Shown: positions 26,673-35,694, numbered from the stretch's first letter. The stretch is DNA of 64,000 nt from Streptomyces radiopugnans (GCF_900110735.1 NZ_FOET01000003.1:310001-374000); one strand, 5' to 3'. The notes: generated from the letters alone by a model not told the origin. Program-made: numbers and translations.

Positions 26673-27680
26673 GTGACCCGTATCGCCATCAACGGATTCG
26701 GCCGCATCGGCCGCAATGTGCTGCGCGCGCTGCTCGAACGGGACAGCGCCCTCGAAACCCTCGAGGTCGTCGCCGTCAACGACCTGACGGAACCCGCCGC
26801 CCTCGCCCGGCTGCTCGCCTACGACACCACGGCCGGCCGGCTCGGCCGCCCGGTGAGCGCCGACGGGGACGCCATCGTCGTCGACGGCCGCCGCATCGCG
26901 GTGCTCGCCGAGCGCGAACCGGCGAAGCTGCCCTGGGCCGGGCTCGGCGTCGACATCGTGCTCGAGGCGACCGGCCGCTTCACCTCGGCCGAGGCCGCCC
27001 GCGCCCACCTCGACGCGGGCGCGAGGAAGGTGCTCGTCGGCGCGCCGTCGGACGGCGCCGACGTCACCCTCGCCTTCGGGGTCAACACCGGCGCGTACGA
27101 CCCGGCCGCGCACACCATCGTCTCGAACGCCTCGTGCACGACCAACGCGCTCGCGCCGCTGGCCGCGGTGCTCGACGAACTCGCCGGCATCGAGCACGGC
27201 TTCATGACGACGGTGCACGCCTACACGCAGGAGCAGAACCTGCAGGACGGCCCGCACCGCGACGCCCGCCGGGCGCGCGCCGCCGCCGTCAACATCGTGC
27301 CGACCACGACGGGCGCCGCCAAGGCGATCGGCCTGGTGCTGCCGAACCTCGACGGCAGGCTGTCGGGCGACTCGATCCGCGTGCCGGTCCCGGTGGGCTC
27401 GATCGTCGAACTGAACACGACCGTCGCCCGCGACGTGACGCGCGAGGAGGTGCTGGAGGCGTACCGAGCCGCGGCGCGGGGGCCGCTCGCCGGCATCCTG
27501 GAGTACTCGGAGGACCCGCTGGTGTCGTCCGACATCACGGGCAACCCGGCCTCGTCGGTCTTCGACTCGGCCCTCACCCGCGTCGACGGCCGCCACATCA
27601 AGGTCGTCGCCTGGTACGACAACGAGTGGGGCTTCTCGAACCGCGTGATCGACACCCTCGAACTCCTCGCCACCCGCTGA
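26673..27680 (+). CDS. gap: Glyceraldehyde-3-phosphate dehydrogenase (probable secondary isozyme)
   Basis: 335 aa from the GTG at 26673, GGGAGG upstream. The NAD-binding INGFGRIGRNVLRALL leads to VNDLTEP, whose Asp suggests NAD use. The catalytic core is SNASCTTNALAP with its Cys; the partner His is in TTVHAYTQEQNLQDGPHRD. Sulfate/phosphate-site residues are VPTTTGAAKA, and the end is WYDNEWGFSNRVIDTLELL. This is a complete phosphorylating enzyme. It sits outside a pgk-tpi cluster and beside a regulator, which suggests a secondary isozyme. In streptomycetes such copies can be inducible or inhibitor-resistant. Confidence 0.93.
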   Translation: MTRIAINGFGRIGRNVLRALLERDSALETLEVVAVNDLTEPAALARLLAYDTTAGRLGRPVSADGDAIVVDGRRIAVLAEREPAKLPWAGLGVDIVLEATGRFTSAEAARAHLDAGARKVLVGAPSDGADVTLAFGVNTGAYDPAAHTIVSNASCTTNALAPLAAVLDELAGIEHGFMTTVHAYTQEQNLQDGPHRDARRARAAAVNIVPTTTGAAKAIGLVLPNLDGRLSGDSIRVPVPVGSIVELNTTVARDVTREEVLEAYRAAARGPLAGILEYSEDPLVSSDITGNPASSVFDSALTRVDGRHIKVVAWYDNEWGFSNRVIDTLELLATR

Positions 27681-27747
27681 CGGATCCGGGGGCGGCCGTG
27701 CCGCCGGGCCCGTACGACCGGACCGGCGGCACCGCGCGGCACGGCGG

Positions 27748-27777
27748 AAGGCCCCGGCCGTGATCGGCCGGGGCCTT
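27748..27777 (+). terminator. Terminator after gap
   Basis: A 13-bp stem (AAGGCCCCGGCCG) with a TGAT loop and trailing TTGTG, 67 nt after the stop. Confidence 0.85.
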
Positions 27778-27798
27778 GTGTCCGCCCCGGTGGGCGCC

Positions 27799-27853
27799 GC
27801 GGAGGATATGGGGCTCGGACTCGTGAGGGGTTGCCTGCCCCAACCCGCTTTCC
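27799..27853 (-). pseudogene. 3' fragment of a tRNA-Ser(GGA), possible att site
   Basis: On the minus strand this segment reads from the anticodon loop (GGAAAGCGGGTTGGGG) through the variable arm and T region to ATCCTCCGC. It aligns with the intact tRNA-Ser(GGA) at 30923-31007: GCGGAGGATA, then CTCGTGAGGGGTTGCC (16 of 16 identical), CAAC and CGCTTTCC match, with changes in the T-arm and a 2-3-nt insertion in the variable arm. The 5' half is absent. It has the same orientation as the intact tRNA. Confidence 0.7.
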
Positions 27854-28203
27854 GAGTCTTCGCTCGGGGTTCCGGGATCGATCAGCGGTGTCCTGGCCTA
27901 TGGCGGAACGGGGTTGGGGGCAGGTGGCGGACGGTGCTGGACAGCGGCGGACGCGACCGGAACCGCAACCACGGACGTACCGGGCGGCGGTGGGCCGGCA
28001 GTGCTCGCGAATCCGCGTGTGCTCCCGGGCCCGTGTGTCCTGGACGTGGCCTTGGAAGCGATGGTTCCGGGGAGGGGCGCGGGGGATCGGTTCATCCGTC
28101 GGCCGCACGGTCCGTTCGGCTCGTCCGAGGAGTACGCTGAAGATACCGAGGACACTTCGCACATCGGCCTCCACGCCCGTGTCGTTTTCGGCGATCGAAT
28201 ACG

Positions 28204-28227
28204 CCGGGCCGGTTGCGACCGGCCCGG
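28204..28227 (+). promoter_or_regulatory. Leader hairpin before the DUF5994 gene
   Basis: CCGGGCCGGT, TGCG, ACCGGCCCGG: a perfect 10-bp stem ending 15 nt before the ATG at 28243, overlapping or just upstream of the ribosome site. It could affect translation or mark the end of an upstream transcript. Confidence 0.4.
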
Positions 28228-28242
28228 GGCAGGGTTCGCGTC

Positions 28243-28893
28243 ATGACTGCGACCATCCATCACCCGCCGACACACGAAGACCGGCCCTCCTCCCCTCCTC
28301 CGCGGTTGTCGCTGGTTCCCGCCGGTTCCGCACCAGCTCCGCTGGACGGCGCCTGGTGGCCACGCTCCCGCGATCTCGGGGCGGAACTCCCCGCACTGAC
28401 GGCCGTGCTCGATCCGCTGTGGGGGCGGATAACCCGGGTCACGGTGAATCCCACCCACTGGCCCACCGTCCCGCGCAAGGTGCCCGTCGCCGGGCATGTG
28501 GTGAAGGTGGGCTGGTTCCTGGCCGAGCAGGACCCGCACGGGCTGCTGCTGCTCTCGTACCGCGTGGGCCACTGGACCCTGCTGGTGGTGCCGCCGCAGA
28601 CGACTCCCGTCTCGGCCGCCTGGCTGATGGCCGCCGCGAGCGACCCGCTGGGCACGTCGACCGCGAGCCGGTTGATGGAGGAGGCGGCGCGCCTGCGGAC
28701 GGTGGCCGAGGCCGACCGGGCCGTGGAAGCGGTCTGGGACTCCGAAGGGGGTATGAAGCCCGCGGCCCCGGCCGCACGTCCACGGACCCCGGCAGCCACC
28801 GCCACGACGAGGGACGGCCCCGGCGCCGCGCCCGGACAGGAGCGGGGTGAGCCTCGTGCCCCGCGTCGGACTTCCGGCCGAAACCAGTGGTGA
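28243..28893 (+). CDS. DUF5994-family protein
   Basis: 216 aa from the ATG at 28243. The conserved core contains APLDGAWWPRSRDLGAELPAL, then RVTVNPTHWP and VGWFLAEQDPHGLLLLSYR. This matches a small streptomycete family of unknown function, commonly present in many copies. The C-terminal 60 residues are Ala/Pro/Arg-rich and probably disordered. It has no membrane segment. It lies in the segment flanked by the tRNA-Ser fragment and tRNA-Ser(GGA). Related proteins often sit beside stress-response or STAS-type regulators, and a STAS gene is 600 nt downstream. Confidence 0.82.
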   Translation: MTATIHHPPTHEDRPSSPPPRLSLVPAGSAPAPLDGAWWPRSRDLGAELPALTAVLDPLWGRITRVTVNPTHWPTVPRKVPVAGHVVKVGWFLAEQDPHGLLLLSYRVGHWTLLVVPPQTTPVSAAWLMAAASDPLGTSTASRLMEEAARLRTVAEADRAVEAVWDSEGGMKPAAPAARPRTPAATATTRDGPGAAPGQERGEPRAPRRTSGRNQW

Positions 28894-29506
28894 ACCGGTA
28901 TTACCCGAGACCGCGGTCCTGCGGGCGGAGACGGTATCCCCAAATGCGCAGGGACCTTCGACGGCGCGCGGTGGCCGCGGTCACCCGACCCGGCGAGAGC
29001 CGTCCCGCCCGCTCACCGCGCTGACCGCTCGGCCGGATCCCCACGCTCGCGCCGGCCTCGGCGCGAGCGCCTGGGGCGAGACGCCGGACGTACTCCGGCC
29101 GCGCTTGCCGCAGACCGTGGTGGACATCCCCGCGGAGAAGGACGGCACCCTGCTCATGCCGTTTCCGGCGGGATGCTCCGCCTCTTGGAACACCGGAGCC
29201 GGGAAGGCGGCGGCGAAACCGTGTGCCGGAGCGGCGCGTGTCCTGTGCCGCGTGCTTCCGACAGGACGTTCCGGACCCCGGCGGCACACCACCGCATGGA
29301 CACGATGCCCGCGGGAGCGGGCTTTCCGTCCGGTCCCCGGTGCATCCCCGTACGGCTGGGCCGGCCACCGCGTTCAGGAACCCGGGCTGCCGGACCGGCC
29401 GGTTCACCCCGTCACCGCGCACACCCCCGTATCGGCGGCACGCCATGAGGGCCGACCCGGCCCTGCCTCGCGGCGCTCTGCGACGGGCCGTCCGAACCGA
29501 GGAGCC
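28894..29506. other. 613-bp stretch without a convincing gene
   Basis: Open frames cross this stretch on both strands, but none has protein-like composition. Third-position G/C bias is weak in all of them. I found no repeat or clear promoter. It may hold a decayed gene. Confidence 0.5.
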
Positions 29507-29878
29507 ATGGCCCTTCCACAACTGAACGTCTACCGGCACGACCACAGCACTCGCGCACTGATCACCCTCGCAGGAGAGATCGACCTGGTCACAGCCCCGC
29601 TGGTGCGTATCGTGCTGGCCGAATGCCTGCGTGACGGCATCCGCGTCGTCGATGTCGACCTCACGGCGGTCACCTTCTGCGACGCCAGCGGACTCAACGC
29701 CTTCCTTGCGGCGTCCCGGCTCGCCGCCGATGCCGGAACGACCCTGCGACTGCACTACCCGCCGCCGGCCATGGCCCGGATCGCCGAGATCACCGGTTCC
29801 GGCTTCCTGCTCCACCCGGCCCATGTCGCTCAAGCACCGGCGCACCGGACCCCCGCTGCCGCGGGCGGTGCGCTGTGA
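29507..29878 (+). CDS. STAS-domain protein (anti-sigma factor antagonist-like)
   Basis: 123 aa from the ATG at 29507 with GAGGAG upstream. It is a complete STAS fold: LNVYRHDHSTRALITLAGEIDLVTAPLV, then VVDVDLTAVTFCDASGLNAFL. The Ser of DASG is the usual phosphorylation site in SpoIIAA/RsbV-type antagonists. A short Ala/Pro tail follows. In this family the unphosphorylated form binds an anti-sigma kinase and frees a SigB-type sigma factor. No kinase or sigma gene is adjacent. Its stop overlaps the start of the acetyltransferase gene. Confidence 0.9.
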   Translation: MALPQLNVYRHDHSTRALITLAGEIDLVTAPLVRIVLAECLRDGIRVVDVDLTAVTFCDASGLNAFLAASRLAADAGTTLRLHYPPPAMARIAEITGSGFLLHPAHVAQAPAHRTPAAAGGAL

Positions 29879-30558
29879 CGACCCCGCCCCGGCGGGAACA
29901 GCCGCCGCGCGGTGGGGGAGACACACCGTCCCCCGCGAACGCGGTACGCCTGCGCAGGCTGAGCCGCTGGCAGGCCGAGACCCTGCGAGAGGACCTGGCC
30001 GACCTGTACGTGGAGTCCTCCCGCGCGCAGGCGGGCGAGGAGTACCGGGGCCGGGAGGCGTTTCTGCGGCGGCTCACCGGTGACATCCGGCGGCCCGGAT
30101 TCGCCCTGCTGATCGCGGAGGACCCGGCCCTCGCAGGGTGTGCCTACGGGTTCCCCGTACAGCGCGAGGGAACGTGGTGGCGGGGCTTCGACGGACCCCT
30201 CACGCAGAGTGTCGAGCAGCTCACCGCATCCGGACACGTCTTCGCGATCACCGAGATCGTGGTGCACCCGCATACGGACGACAGGGGCCTCGCCCGCCGA
30301 CTCCAGCAGCGCCTGCTCGCCGGCCAACACGTCTCGCTCGGGGCGACGTTGGTGGATCAAGCCGACTCCGCGGTCCTCGACGCCTTCCTGTCGTGGGGAT
30401 GGCAGGACATCGGGGTGATCCGCCGACCGTCGGCCCCGGCGGTTCTTCGGCCGTCCGACCCCGTGCGGCTGCGGGCCCTGGTCCTTCCTCTCGGGCCGCG
30501 CGCGGCTGCCCGCCCGGACGGGCTCGCCCACGAGAGCCGTACCCAGCGGCCCGGCTGA
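29875..30558 (+). CDS. GNAT-like acetyltransferase, coupled to the STAS gene
   Basis: 227 aa from the GTG at 29875, in a GTGA overlap with the STAS stop, so translation is probably coupled. Residues 25-190 look like a GNAT fold: RLRRLSRWQAETLREDLADLYV, FALLIAEDPALAGCAYGFPV, VFAITEIVVHPHTDDRGLARRL (beta-4 with a degenerate acetyl-CoA loop). The usual Q/RxxGxG/A motif appears as DDRGLARR, so cofactor binding is plausible but not certain. The substrate is unknown. The C-terminal 40 residues are Arg/Ala/Pro-rich. Confidence 0.75.
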   Translation: MTTPPRREQPPRGGGDTPSPANAVRLRRLSRWQAETLREDLADLYVESSRAQAGEEYRGREAFLRRLTGDIRRPGFALLIAEDPALAGCAYGFPVQREGTWWRGFDGPLTQSVEQLTASGHVFAITEIVVHPHTDDRGLARRLQQRLLAGQHVSLGATLVDQADSAVLDAFLSWGWQDIGVIRRPSAPAVLRPSDPVRLRALVLPLGPRAAARPDGLAHESRTQRPG

Positions 30559-30922
30559 CGAACTACGGACGGGCCGGCCCGGGGCACACGCGGCTGGTAG
30601 CCGAGCAGGCGGGATACGCGGGCCGCCGTGGCGGATGTGCGAACACCGCGGCGGTGGCCGCGCTAGCCGGTCCGCGAGACCGGTGTACCGCGCCGGGCGA
30701 GGGCCGGGAGAGCACATGTGCCGAGAGCCTGGGGGAGCCGTCCGGATGCGGGCTCATCACACGCACATCACGGCTCCGACGCGCCGGAGAGTCGCGGAAC
30801 AACCCGTGGGCGCCATCCGGGAGCCGCTCGAAGTCGGCTGAAGGCCGACTGAGGCCGAGTACGTCGAAGGGCCCCACCGCGGACGGTGGGGCCCTTCGAC
30901 ATCGTGCCCGGTGAGGCACTGG
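30559..30922. other. Gene-free stretch before tRNA-Ser(GGA)
   Basis: 364 bp holding only the tRNA terminator. Its base composition is less biased than in coding DNA, and no ORF is convincing. If an island ends at the tRNA, this is its inner edge. Confidence 0.5.
30864..30899 (-). terminator. Terminator after tRNA-Ser(GGA)
   Basis: A 16-bp stem (TCGAAGGGCCCCACCG) with a CGGA loop, 24 nt 3' of the minus-strand tRNA. Confidence 0.85.
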
Positions 30923-31007
30923 CGGAGGATACGAGATTCGAACTCGTGAGGGGTTGCCCCCAACACGCTTTCCAAGCGTGCGCCCTAGGCCTCTAGGCGA
31001 ATCCTCC
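30923..31007 (-). tRNA. tRNA-Ser (anticodon GGA)
   Basis: An 85-nt class II tRNA on the minus strand. The acceptor stem is GGAGGAT paired with ATCCTCC, plus discriminator G. The anticodon loop is CTTGGAAAG, a long variable arm is present and the T-arm is GAGTTCGAATCTC. The CCA end is not encoded. A degenerate 3' copy lies 3.1 kb away at 27799-27853. Confidence 0.95.
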
Positions 31008-31170
31008 GCCGGAAACATTACATGACGCGGGGGAGTGGTTGCGAACCCGCTCCCCGGGCGGGACCGCCGGTGGCCCCCGGCCCGTTCCCCGGCCCGTTCC
31101 CCGGGGCCGGACGGGCCGGGCAGCGGACCCGGGGGACGGGCCCGACCACCCTCCGGCATCCGGTAGGCTT

Positions 31171-31265
31171 GGCGCAGCCCCTCACGTGGCGCCATCTCGC
31201 TGAACTCCCCCAGGGCCGGAAGGCAGCAAGGGTAGGTGAGCTCTGGCGGGTGCGTGGGGGGCGCC
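31171..31265 (+). ncRNA. ffs: Signal recognition particle RNA, small bacterial type (4.5S)
   Basis: It contains the SRP signature GGCCGGAAGGCAGCAAGG with the GGAA tetraloop of domain IV. The ends pair (GGCGC...CCCC with GGGG...GCGCC). TAGGCT at 31164-31169 is a fitting -10. The end is estimated from pairing. It binds Ffh for co-translational membrane targeting. Its position directly upstream of dnaX is common in actinomycetes. Confidence 0.93.
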
Positions 31266-31280
31266 TGATTTTCCTCGCGC

Positions 31281-31320
31281 CGACGACCGTGCCCCCGCTC
31301 CCACGGGGGCACGGTTGTCG
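31281..31320 (+). terminator. Terminator after the SRP RNA
   Basis: A 16-bp stem with one G-T wobble (CGACGACCGTGCCCCC) around an 8-nt loop separates the SRP RNA from dnaX. Confidence 0.85.
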
Positions 31321-31344
31321 GCGGCGGCCTATATCGTCGGAGAC

Positions 31345-33666
31345 GTGTCGTCCCTCGCGCTGTACCGCCGCTACCGCCCCGAGGCCTTCTCCGAGGTCAT
31401 CGGGCAGGAGCATGTCACCGACCCCCTCCAGCAGGCCCTCCGCAACAACCGGGTCAACCACGCGTACCTCTTCAGCGGGCCGCGCGGCTGCGGCAAGACG
31501 ACCAGCGCCCGTATCCTCGCCCGCTGCCTGAACTGCGAGAAGGGACCGACGCCGGATCCGTGCGGGGAGTGCCGGTCCTGCCTGGACCTGGCGCGCAACG
31601 GGCCGGGCTCGATCGACGTCATCGAGATCGACGCCGCGTCGCACGGTGGTGTGGACGACGCCCGCGACCTGCGCGAGAAGGCGTTCTTCGGTCCCGCCTC
31701 CAGCCGGTACAAGATCTACATCATCGACGAGGCGCACATGGTCACCCCGCAGGGCTTCAACGCCCTGCTGAAGGTGGTCGAGGAGCCGCCGGAGCACCTG
31801 AAGTTCATCTTCGCGACGACCGAGCCGGAGAAGGTCATCGGCACGATCCGGTCGCGCACCCACCACTACCCGTTCCGCCTGGTGCCGCCGGGCACCCTGC
31901 GCGACTACCTGGCGGAGGTGTGCGAGCACGAGGCCATCCCCGTCGAGGACGGGGTGCTGCCCCTGGTGGTGCGCGCCGGGGCCGGGTCCGTGCGTGACTC
32001 GATGTCGGTGATGGACCAGCTTCTGGCGGGCGCCGGTCCGGACGGCGTGACGTACGCCATGGCCACGGCGCTGCTGGGCTACACCGACGGCGCGCTGCTG
32101 GACTCGGTGGTGGACGCCTTCGCGGCCGGCGACGGGGCGGCGGCCTTCGAGGTGGTCGACCGGGTGATCGAGGGCGGGCACGATCCGCGGCGCTTCGTCG
32201 CCGACCTGCTGGAGCGGCTGCGCGACCTGGTGATCCTGGCCGCCGTGCCCGACGCCGGGGAGAAGGGCCTGATCGACGCCCCCGCCGACGTGGTGGAGAA
32301 GATGACGGCCCAGGCGTCGGTCTTCGGCCCGGCCGAGCTGAGCCGGGCGGCGGACATCGTCAACGAGGGCCTGACGGCCATGCGCGGCGCGACCTCGCCG
32401 CGGCTGCAACTGGAGCTGATCTGCGCCCGGGTGCTGCTGCCCGCGGCGTACGGCGACGAGCGATCCCTCCAGGCCCGTCTGGACCGTCTGGAGCGGGGTG
32501 CGAGCCTCGCGGGCGGCCTGGCAGCGGGAGCGGGTGCGGTCGGCGCGGGTCCGGTGGGCGGAGCCCCCGTGGGAGCGCCCCCGGCGCCGGGCGGCGGCCC
32601 GGCGGAGGCCGGTACGGCCCTGGCCGGACAGCAGGGCGCGCCCGCGCCGCAGGGCCCGTCGCCCGCGCAGCCGGCGGCCCGGCCCGCTCCGGAGAGCGGG
32701 CCCGCCCCGGACGCAGGCCGCCGGCCCGGCGCCTGGCCGGCGGCGGCACCGGGCGGTGGCCAGACACCGGGCGGCGGCGGCCAGGGGGAGCCGCAGGCCC
32801 GCCCCGGAGCGTGGCCCGGGCAGCAGCCGGCCCAGCCGGCACAGCCGCCCGCCCAGCCGCAGGACGACGGCCGGCGCCCCGGCGCATGGCCCACTCCGGC
32901 GTCCGCCCCCACAGCCCCCGCGGCCTCCACGCCGCAGCCCCAGGCCCAGGCCCCGGCCCCTCCGGTCCAGGCCCCCGCGGCGCCCCAGGGCGGCGCGGAC
33001 GGCGGGCAGGGAGCCGCGCAGGTACGGCAGATGTGGCCCGGCATCCTGGACGCGGTCAAGGGCCGCCGCCGCTTCACCTGGATCCTGCTCAGCCAGAACG
33101 CGCACGTCGCCGGGTTCGACGGGACGACGCTCCGCCTCGGCTTCTCCAACCAGGGAGCCCGCGACAGCTTCGCCAACGGCGGCAGCGAGGACGTGCTGCG
33201 CGCCGCGCTGGCCGACGCGTTCGGCGTGCAGTGGCGGATCGAGTCCGTCGTCGATCCCTCCGGCGGCTCCGCGCCGCCGCAGGGGCAGTCCCCGCAGTTT
33301 CAGCAGTCCGCGCAGGCCTCACAGTCCCCGCACTCCCCGCACTCCTCCGGGGGTCCGGGTGGCTTCCGGTCGGCCGCCGTGGCGGCGCCCCCCGCCGCCC
33401 AGCCCCCCTCCTCCGCGCCGTACGGGCAGCAGCAGCCGGCCCGGCCGCAGTCCCCGCAGTCCCAGCCGCAGCCCTCCCGGCCGCAGGGGCCCCAGGCGCC
33501 CGGACCGTACGGCGAGGCCGATCCGCCGCCCCCGCCCCCCGTGGCGCCGGAGGACGACATGCCCGCCGAGGACGACCCGGATCTGGACGACACCGCCCTG
33601 TCCGGCCACGACCTGATCGTGCGCGAGCTGGGCGCGACGGTGCTGGAGGAGCTGTACCACGAGTGA
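31345..33666 (+). CDS. dnaX: DNA polymerase III subunit gamma/tau
   Basis: 773 aa from the GTG at 31345. The AAA+ clamp-loader core is intact: Walker A SGPRGCGKTTSAR, a four-Cys zinc module (CLNCEKGPTPDPCGECRSC), Walker B-like IYIIDEAHM, and TTEPEKVIGTIRSR as sensor and Arg finger. Domain III ends near residue 370. A Pro/Ala/Gln-rich linker of about 190 residues follows. A tau-like domain then appears (QVRQMWPGILDAVKGRRRFTW) and another acidic/Pro-rich tail. No AAAAAAG-type slippery site is visible, so only the long tau form is expected. Close TATCGT and GTG spacing may mean a leaderless mRNA. Confidence 0.95.
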   Translation: MSSLALYRRYRPEAFSEVIGQEHVTDPLQQALRNNRVNHAYLFSGPRGCGKTTSARILARCLNCEKGPTPDPCGECRSCLDLARNGPGSIDVIEIDAASHGGVDDARDLREKAFFGPASSRYKIYIIDEAHMVTPQGFNALLKVVEEPPEHLKFIFATTEPEKVIGTIRSRTHHYPFRLVPPGTLRDYLAEVCEHEAIPVEDGVLPLVVRAGAGSVRDSMSVMDQLLAGAGPDGVTYAMATALLGYTDGALLDSVVDAFAAGDGAAAFEVVDRVIEGGHDPRRFVADLLERLRDLVILAAVPDAGEKGLIDAPADVVEKMTAQASVFGPAELSRAADIVNEGLTAMRGATSPRLQLELICARVLLPAAYGDERSLQARLDRLERGASLAGGLAAGAGAVGAGPVGGAPVGAPPAPGGGPAEAGTALAGQQGAPAPQGPSPAQPAARPAPESGPAPDAGRRPGAWPAAAPGGGQTPGGGGQGEPQARPGAWPGQQPAQPAQPPAQPQDDGRRPGAWPTPASAPTAPAASTPQPQAQAPAPPVQAPAAPQGGADGGQGAAQVRQMWPGILDAVKGRRRFTWILLSQNAHVAGFDGTTLRLGFSNQGARDSFANGGSEDVLRAALADAFGVQWRIESVVDPSGGSAPPQGQSPQFQQSAQASQSPHSPHSSGGPGGFRSAAVAAPPAAQPPSSAPYGQQQPARPQSPQSQPQPSRPQGPQAPGPYGEADPPPPPPVAPEDDMPAEDDPDLDDTALSGHDLIVRELGATVLEELYHE

Positions 33667-33850
33667 CGCCCGCCCGCTCCGAGCCCCCTCCGCCCGCATG
33701 CCGGCGGCGGACGGGAACGTCCGGGCCTGACGAGGCCAACAGGCCGGGGGAGCGCGTACGCTCAGGGGTACGGAGTACAAAGCGGGTGCGTACGCGGCGA
33801 GCACACGTGCGCACACGTACACGTCGTCGAGCGAGCCAGGAGCGAATCCC

Positions 33851-34186
33851 GTGATTCCCGGTGGTGGCCAGCCCAACATGCAGCAGTTGCTTCAGCAGGC
33901 CCAGAAGATGCAGCAGGACCTCGCTGCGGCCCAGCAGGAGCTGGCCGAGACCGATGTCGAGGGGTCGGCGGGCGGCGGCCTGGTGAAGGCCACGGTCTCC
34001 GGCTCCGGCGAGCTCAAGGGCCTGGTGATCGACCCCAAGGCGGTGGACCCGGAGGACACCGAGACCCTCGCCGACCTGGTCCTCGCGGCCGTCCGCGACG
34101 CGAACACCGCCGCGCAGGAGCTCCAGCAGCAGAAGCTCGGTCCCCTCGCCCAGGGGCTGGGCGGCATGCCGGGCCTGCCTTTCTGA
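33851..34186 (+). CDS. YbaB/EbfC-family nucleoid-associated protein
   Basis: 111 aa from the GTG at 33851, AGGAG upstream. [23 protein letters not shown] is the N-terminal helix. [25 protein letters not shown] is the conserved core. The dimer binds DNA and is found between dnaX and recR in most bacteria, as here. Confidence 0.95.
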   Translation: MIPGGGQPNMQQLLQQAQKMQQDLAAAQQELAETDVEGSAGGGLVKATVSGSGELKGLVIDPKAVDPEDTETLADLVLAAVRDANTAAQELQQQKLGPLAQGLGGMPGLPF

Positions 34187-34311
34187 CGCCGGCCCGGCGC
34201 GGACCGCGCGCCGGGTGCATGGTGCACCGAAAAGCGGAAACGAGCGTACGGTCAGTGCGGGGACCGTACGGGAGCGACAAGGGCAGAGCAGGAAGAGTGG
34301 AGTAGGCGGCC

Positions 34312-34911
34312 GTGTACGAAGGCGTGGTTCAGGACCTCATCGACGAGTTGGGCAGGCTGCCCGGCGTCGGTCCCAAGAGCGCGCAGCGGATCGCCTTCCA
34401 CATCCTGCAGGCCGAACCGGCGGACGTCCGCCGGCTCGCCCACGCGCTGACCGAGGTGAAGGAGAAAGTCCGGTTCTGCGAGGTCTGCGGCAACGTCGCG
34501 GAGGCCGAGCGGTGCAGGGTCTGCCAGGACCCGCGCCGCGACCCGTCGGTCATCTGCGTCGTGGAGGAGCCCAAGGACGTCGTGGCCATCGAGCGGACGC
34601 GCGAGTTCCGGGGGCGCTACCACGTCCTCGGCGGTGCGATCAGCCCGATCGAGGGCGTGGGCCCGGACGATCTGCGGATCAGGGAACTGCTGGCCAGGCT
34701 CGCCGACGGCACCGTCACCGAGCTCATCCTGGCCACGGACCCGAACCTCGAAGGGGAGGCGACGGCCACCTACCTCGCGCGCATGGTGTCCTCCATGGGC
34801 CTGCGTGTGACCAGGCTGGCCAGCGGCCTCCCCGTCGGAGGAGACCTGGAGTACGCCGACGAGGTCACGCTGGGACGTGCCTTCGAGGGGAGAAGACTGC
34901 TCGATGTCTGA
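34312..34911 (+). CDS. recR: Recombination protein RecR
   Basis: 199 aa, full length. A helix-hairpin-helix ([20 protein letters not shown]) is followed by a four-Cys zinc finger ([16 protein letters not shown]). The Toprim domain ([35 protein letters not shown]) comes next, and the Walker-like tail ends [16 protein letters not shown]. With RecO and RecF it loads RecA at gaps. The next gene overlaps its stop by 8 nt. Confidence 0.97.
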   Translation: MYEGVVQDLIDELGRLPGVGPKSAQRIAFHILQAEPADVRRLAHALTEVKEKVRFCEVCGNVAEAERCRVCQDPRRDPSVICVVEEPKDVVAIERTREFRGRYHVLGGAISPIEGVGPDDLRIRELLARLADGTVTELILATDPNLEGEATATYLARMVSSMGLRVTRLASGLPVGGDLEYADEVTLGRAFEGRRLLDV

Positions 34912-35605
34912 AGCCAAGCCCGAGAACCGCGGCCAGGACCGCGACGAGGACCGTACCCCGGACCGCGGCCAGGACCGCAGCCCGGACGACTTCGCGGTGC
35001 AGATCGCGGACCAGGTCGAGAGCTTCCTCGTGGCGGTCACCGAGGTGGCCAAGGGGGACGAGCCGGACAGCGCCGTTCCGTACCTGCTGCTGGAGGTGTC
35101 CCAGCTGCTGCTCGCGGGCGGGCGTCTCGGCGCACACGAGGACATCGTCCCGGAGGAGCGGTACGAGCCGGACACCGGCCCGGAGCCGGACGTCGACGAG
35201 CTGCGCATGCGGCTCGCCCGGCTGCTGGACCCGGTGGACGTCTACTCGGAGGTCTTCGACCCGTACGCGCGCAGCGCCCCGGTCGCCTGCCGCATCTCCG
35301 ACGACATCGCCGACGTGGTCACCGACCTGCGCCACGGCATGGCCCACTACCGGGCCGGGCGGATCAGCGAGGCGCTGTGGTGGTGGCAGTTCTCCTACCT
35401 GTCCAACTGGGGCCCCACCGCGTCCGCGTCCCTGCGCGCCCTCCAGTCGCTGGTGGCCCACGTCCGGCTCGACACCCCCCTCGACGAGTTGGAGGGCCTG
35501 GACACGGACACCGACGCCGACGACCTCCAGCTGGAGAGGGAGGCCGGCGCGGTGATGGCGGCGGAGATCGCCGCCCCGCTGGGCATCAAGCCGACGCACG
35601 ACTGA
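34904..35605 (+). CDS. DUF5063-family protein
   Basis: 233 aa from the ATG at 34904, overlapping recR by 8 nt, so probably coupled. An acidic/charged leader with DRGQDR repeats precedes the conserved DUF5063 body: [33 protein letters not shown] and [21 protein letters not shown], then [14 protein letters not shown]. The function is unknown. Its steady linkage to recR suggests replication or repair, but that is inference. Confidence 0.88.
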   Translation: MSEAKPENRGQDRDEDRTPDRGQDRSPDDFAVQIADQVESFLVAVTEVAKGDEPDSAVPYLLLEVSQLLLAGGRLGAHEDIVPEERYEPDTGPEPDVDELRMRLARLLDPVDVYSEVFDPYARSAPVACRISDDIADVVTDLRHGMAHYRAGRISEALWWWQFSYLSNWGPTASASLRALQSLVAHVRLDTPLDELEGLDTDTDADDLQLEREAGAVMAAEIAAPLGIKPTHD

Positions 35606-35647
35606 CGGCCCGAGTACGGCCCGCCCGCAGGGCGGCTCCCGCACCGG

Positions 35648-35694
35648 GAACGGCCCCGGGCCGGGCGCGGAGTGCGCCCGGCCCGGGGCCGTTC
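35648..35694 (+). terminator. 21-bp-stem terminator of the recR operon
   Basis: A perfect 21-bp stem (GAACGGCCCCGGGCCGGGCG...) with a GGAGT loop, 42 nt after the stop at 35605. Confidence 0.9.

Larger units (their letters stand above)
27681..28242. other. Gene-free region with terminator, tRNA fragment and hairpin
   Basis: It holds the gap terminator, the decayed tRNA-Ser piece (27799-27853) and a 10-bp-stem hairpin at 28204-28227 just before the DUF5994 gene. No convincing ORF is seen. Confidence 0.6.

Noticed and set aside
25608..27680. Different codon usage as a sign of transfer for the GlxA/gap pair
   Set aside because: CTC-Leu seemed more frequent by eye, but it was not counted and the G+C bias is otherwise normal.
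28847..29878. 343-codon frame leading into the STAS gene as one long protein
   Set aside because: The part before 29507 lacks coding-like composition, and a GAGGAG site plus ATG mark the STAS start.
31345..33666. Programmed frameshift site for a gamma form of dnaX
   Set aside because: No A-rich slippery heptamer is seen near the end of domain III.
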